In this document: piece after piece, positions 61,911 through 64,000 of the stretch | Layout of the letters: each line of letters begins with the position of its first letter | Position numbering within the stretch: position 1 is the first letter of the stretch | Source: an uncultured cyanobacterium | GTDB lineage: Bacteria > Cyanobacteriota > Cyanobacteriia > CACIAM-69d | Direction: 5' to 3' | Assembly: GCA_937883785.1 (NCBI GenBank) | Contig: CALGDE010000133.1 | Coordinates: forward strand, 1-64,000 | DNA length: 64,000 nt | The notes under the pieces: model-generated | Database searches by the model: none | What the model was told of the DNA's origin: nothing | The model's input: the letters and a program-made list of their open reading frames with translations, nothing else | Program-made: the position numbers and the translations under genes

Positions 61911-62510
61911 ATGCAGTTCAGTGCTTGGCATCGTTCGGCATTTTCGCCGTCGCAAAAGCCTGGGTGGCTAGATCGACTAATCGGTTCGGGGGCGACTTCG
62001 GCGGAGTTGGCGGTGCAGTTTATTCCTGCTTTCGGGGCGGCGATCGCGGCTCCGGTTTATGGGGCCACGCTGGCAATGGATTGGAGTTCTTGGCAGCTAG
62101 GGGCGATCGCGCTGTTGGGGTTTGACATTGTGGGAGGGGTGCTGACTAACGCCACGTCAGCGGCTAAAGGTTGGTATCACCGTCCGGGTCAACGGGCGCG
62201 GCATCATTTTGGGTTCGTGGCGTTGCACCTTTTCCACATTGGGCTGGTGTCGCTGTTGTTTCGTGGCGCAGACGTGTTCTTTTTCGTTGGGGTGTCGAGT
62301 TTTTTGCTCGGGGCGGCGGCGTTGATTTTGGCCAGTCCTTTGTATTTGCAACGACCGATCGCCTTCGGGATGTTCGGCTTGGCGCTGCTGGGCGATCGCT
62401 ATTTCCTAACGCCAACGCCGGGATTGGAGTGGTTTTTGCCGCTGTTCTTCCTAAAGCTTTTGGTGAGTCATTTGCTGAAGGAAACGGCGTATAAACCGGG
62501 CGATCGCTAA
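61911..62510 (+). CDS. Multi-helix membrane protein, unknown function
   Basis: The 199-residue product has about six hydrophobic helices (about 28-48, 58-78, 98-118, 122-142, 150-165, 172-188) and a mid-sequence RARHHFGFVALHLFHIG motif with several His. I recognise no family. The start is the ATG at 61911, eight bases after GAGG, which lies in the operator. It is the first gene under the probable control of the TetR-type regulator. Confidence 0.7.
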   Translation: MQFSAWHRSAFSPSQKPGWLDRLIGSGATSAELAVQFIPAFGAAIAAPVYGATLAMDWSSWQLGAIALLGFDIVGGVLTNATSAAKGWYHRPGQRARHHFGFVALHLFHIGLVSLLFRGADVFFFVGVSSFLLGAAALILASPLYLQRPIAFGMFGLALLGDRYFLTPTPGLEWFLPLFFLKLLVSHLLKETAYKPGDR

Positions 62511-62590
62511 GTACGTTCTGCCTTGGAGTTTTGTCGGCTTTAGTTTGAATGATTCGGCTTGTATTGTCTGATTTTTTGCTAAGGAGATTG

Positions 62591-63127
62591 ATGGCTATGT
62601 CCCTTAAGATTCAACACTGGACCGCTATTTTGTTGGGAGTTTCGTCGGTGTCCCTGAGTGTATTGGTGCCTGGCGGCCCCATCGAAACTCGCAGCTTTGC
62701 CCATATCAACCCCTTAACGTTGGGGGTATTCAATACGTTTCTGACCATTTTGGGACCGGGCAGTTTGCTGTTGGCTTATTTCGTTTGGAAATCGGAGCGT
62801 TGGGCGCTGTGGGGGTCGGCATTGTGCGGCTTATCTTTCTTCGGCGTTTATGGTTTGGATTTGGCTCAAATCTTTCCCGTTTCGCCCGATGCGATGCCGC
62901 TAGCTTTGTTCGCGATCGAGGTGTGGGGAACAGTGCTGGCATTTCCTTTAATGGCAATGTCACTCCAGGCACTGAGGGACATTAGCCCGATCGCGATCGC
63001 CACCCCTTCCAATGCCAGCGCTTTGCTTCTGGATGCACGCTGGTCTCAGGTACTGGTGACCCTCTGTCTAGGACTGGTAGCGCTGGGAATTATTGTCTTT
63101 GCAACGCAATCAGCGATGGGGCTTTAG
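62591..63127 (+). CDS. Four- or five-helix membrane protein, unknown function
   Basis: The 178-residue product has hydrophobic helices at about 10-30, 43-65, 70-92, 105-128 and 152-172. I recognise no motif. The ATG at 62591 follows AAGGAG by four bases; ATG 62597 would also fit. It follows the previous membrane-protein gene by 80 bases on the same strand and precedes a saccharopine-dehydrogenase-like gene by 79, so the three may form an operon. Confidence 0.65.
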   Translation: MAMSLKIQHWTAILLGVSSVSLSVLVPGGPIETRSFAHINPLTLGVFNTFLTILGPGSLLLAYFVWKSERWALWGSALCGLSFFGVYGLDLAQIFPVSPDAMPLALFAIEVWGTVLAFPLMAMSLQALRDISPIAIATPSNASALLLDARWSQVLVTLCLGLVALGIIVFATQSAMGL

Positions 63128-63206
63128 GCATCGTTGACGCTCGAGATTATTGTCCAAAAGAGATTGCTTACAAACACCGCTTGCACGCCATTGGAGGACT
63201 CTCATT

Positions 63207-64000
63207 GTGAAGATGCAAGATGCCGTTTTAATTGCTGGAGGCTATGGAGTTGTTGGTCGCCAGGTTGCAGCTTTGATTCGCCAGCGCCACCCTCAACTGT
63301 CGCTAGTTATTGCTGGACGAAGCCTGGAAAAAGCTGATGCACTGGCTCGGGAGCTGGGGCACGCTCAAGGATTCCGGCTGGATGTGGATCGTCCAGATCC
63401 GCTACAGGGGGTGCGATTTCGTGCAGTGGTTGCGGCGGTTAATGATCCAGAGGATTATCTACTGTGGGATGCGGTGCAACATAGCATTCCCTACATGGAC
63501 ATTACCCGATGGCCGGAACGACTGCGGGCGTCAGCGGCGGGACTTGTGGGAAAACCTTTAAAAGCGCCAGTGCTATTTGCTTCTGGTTGGATGGGGGGCG
63601 TTGCTTCGATCGCGACGGTGGCGATCGCCCGAACTCTGCTGAACGTGGAACGCATTGACATCAGCGTTTTATTCTCGATGCAGGATAAGTCGGGACCCAA
63701 CTCCGTTGAATATATGGACCGTTTGGCAACGCCTTTTGCAACGATGATCGACGGTCAGTTGATACAGGTGAAGCCCTTCACTGATCCACGTACGGTGACC
63801 TTTCCAAGGGGATACACCACGCCGGTCTACCGCTTTGACACTCCGGATCAGCTGACGTTGCCACAAACCACTGGAGCCAGGACGGTTGCTACCCGTATCG
63901 CCTTTGATGACGGGCTAGCAACGGGACTTCTTCGATTTTTAATCCGCTCTGGTCTCTGGACGCTGATCAGTGGCGATCGCTTCACGGGACTACGGCGATC
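63207..64000 (+). CDS. Saccharopine dehydrogenase-like NAD(P)-binding protein, 3' end outside window
   Basis: The frame is open from GTG 63207 to the window end (at least 264 residues). The N-terminus is a Rossmann fold: AVLIAGGYGVVGRQVAALI, then LVIAGRSLEKADALAREL. AVVAAVNDPEDYLLWDAV and the start of a mixed C-terminal domain follow (YMDITRWPERL, LFASGWMGGVASI). This matches saccharopine dehydrogenase-like oxidoreductases, which act on diverse substrates. GGAGGA lies eight bases before the GTG. The C-terminus is cut by the window edge, so no substrate can be proposed. Confidence 0.85.
   Translation, partial: MKMQDAVLIAGGYGVVGRQVAALIRQRHPQLSLVIAGRSLEKADALARELGHAQGFRLDVDRPDPLQGVRFRAVVAAVNDPEDYLLWDAVQHSIPYMDITRWPERLRASAAGLVGKPLKAPVLFASGWMGGVASIATVAIARTLLNVERIDISVLFSMQDKSGPNSVEYMDRLATPFATMIDGQLIQVKPFTDPRTVTFPRGYTTPVYRFDTPDQLTLPQTTGARTVATRIAFDDGLATGLLRFLIRSGLWTLISGDRFTGLRR

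Overview
The window is from a cyanobacterial chromosome. The octamer GCGATCGC (HIP1) recurs in and between genes throughout, and the gene content is photosynthetic: psbU, chlP (geranylgeranyl reductase), btpA, a VKOR-thioredoxin fusion, and families typical of cyanobacteria (DUF751, DUF4327, DUF5331, the TIGR03279-type radical SAM protein). A cpeY-cpeZ pair of HEAT-repeat bilin-lyase proteins suggests that the organism makes phycoerythrin. No phycobiliprotein structural gene, rRNA gene, CRISPR array or intact transposase was seen. Species cannot be assigned from sequence alone.

Layout. 0-5.7 kb: a truncated-looking membrane sensor, divergent from a PhnD-type binding protein; a cyanobacterial membrane protein; ftsX; a PfkB sugar kinase. 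5.7-16 kb: two class III nucleotide cyclases with different input domains (Cache-HAMP-5xPAS and FHA), a small secreted protein, argC, psbU and plsC. 16-20 kb: cpeY/cpeZ and a gene-poor stretch with a DUF4327 gene. 20-30 kb: a TPR glycosyltransferase-like protein, nagZ and a decayed nagZ fragment, TPR and pentapeptide-repeat proteins, two glycosyltransferases and dtd. 30-37 kb: a duplicated-ATPase ABC protein, a PP2C phosphatase, VKOR-Trx and btpA. 37-38.6 kb: no gene seen. 38.6-46.4 kb: an NB-ARC protein, an acyltransferase, a membrane-anchored WD40 protein, a radical SAM protein with an acidic insertion, and tRNA-Pro. 46.4-51 kb: small membrane proteins, chlP, DUF751 and rbfA. 51-58 kb: tonB divergent from a heme/siderophore-type receptor, its binding lipoprotein, and arsM. 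58-64 kb: an aldo/keto reductase, a DUF2325 protein, and a TetR-type regulator divergent from two membrane proteins and a saccharopine-dehydrogenase-like enzyme, with a perfect 16-bp inverted-repeat operator between them.

The main unexplained structure is a family of 130-400 bp non-coding elements with imperfect terminal inverted repeats and flanking TA, resembling MITEs. At four of six copies the terminal TA plus the first element base forms the stop codon of the neighbouring gene. One copy lies where an NB-ARC protein stops short of the WD40 part normally fused to it; a separate WD40 protein lies 1.8 kb downstream. A second, GC-rich inverted-repeat family sits between genes. Several intergenic regions carry exact 12-17 bp tandem duplications. 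All family assignments rest on recognising sequence motifs by eye; no database search was run.
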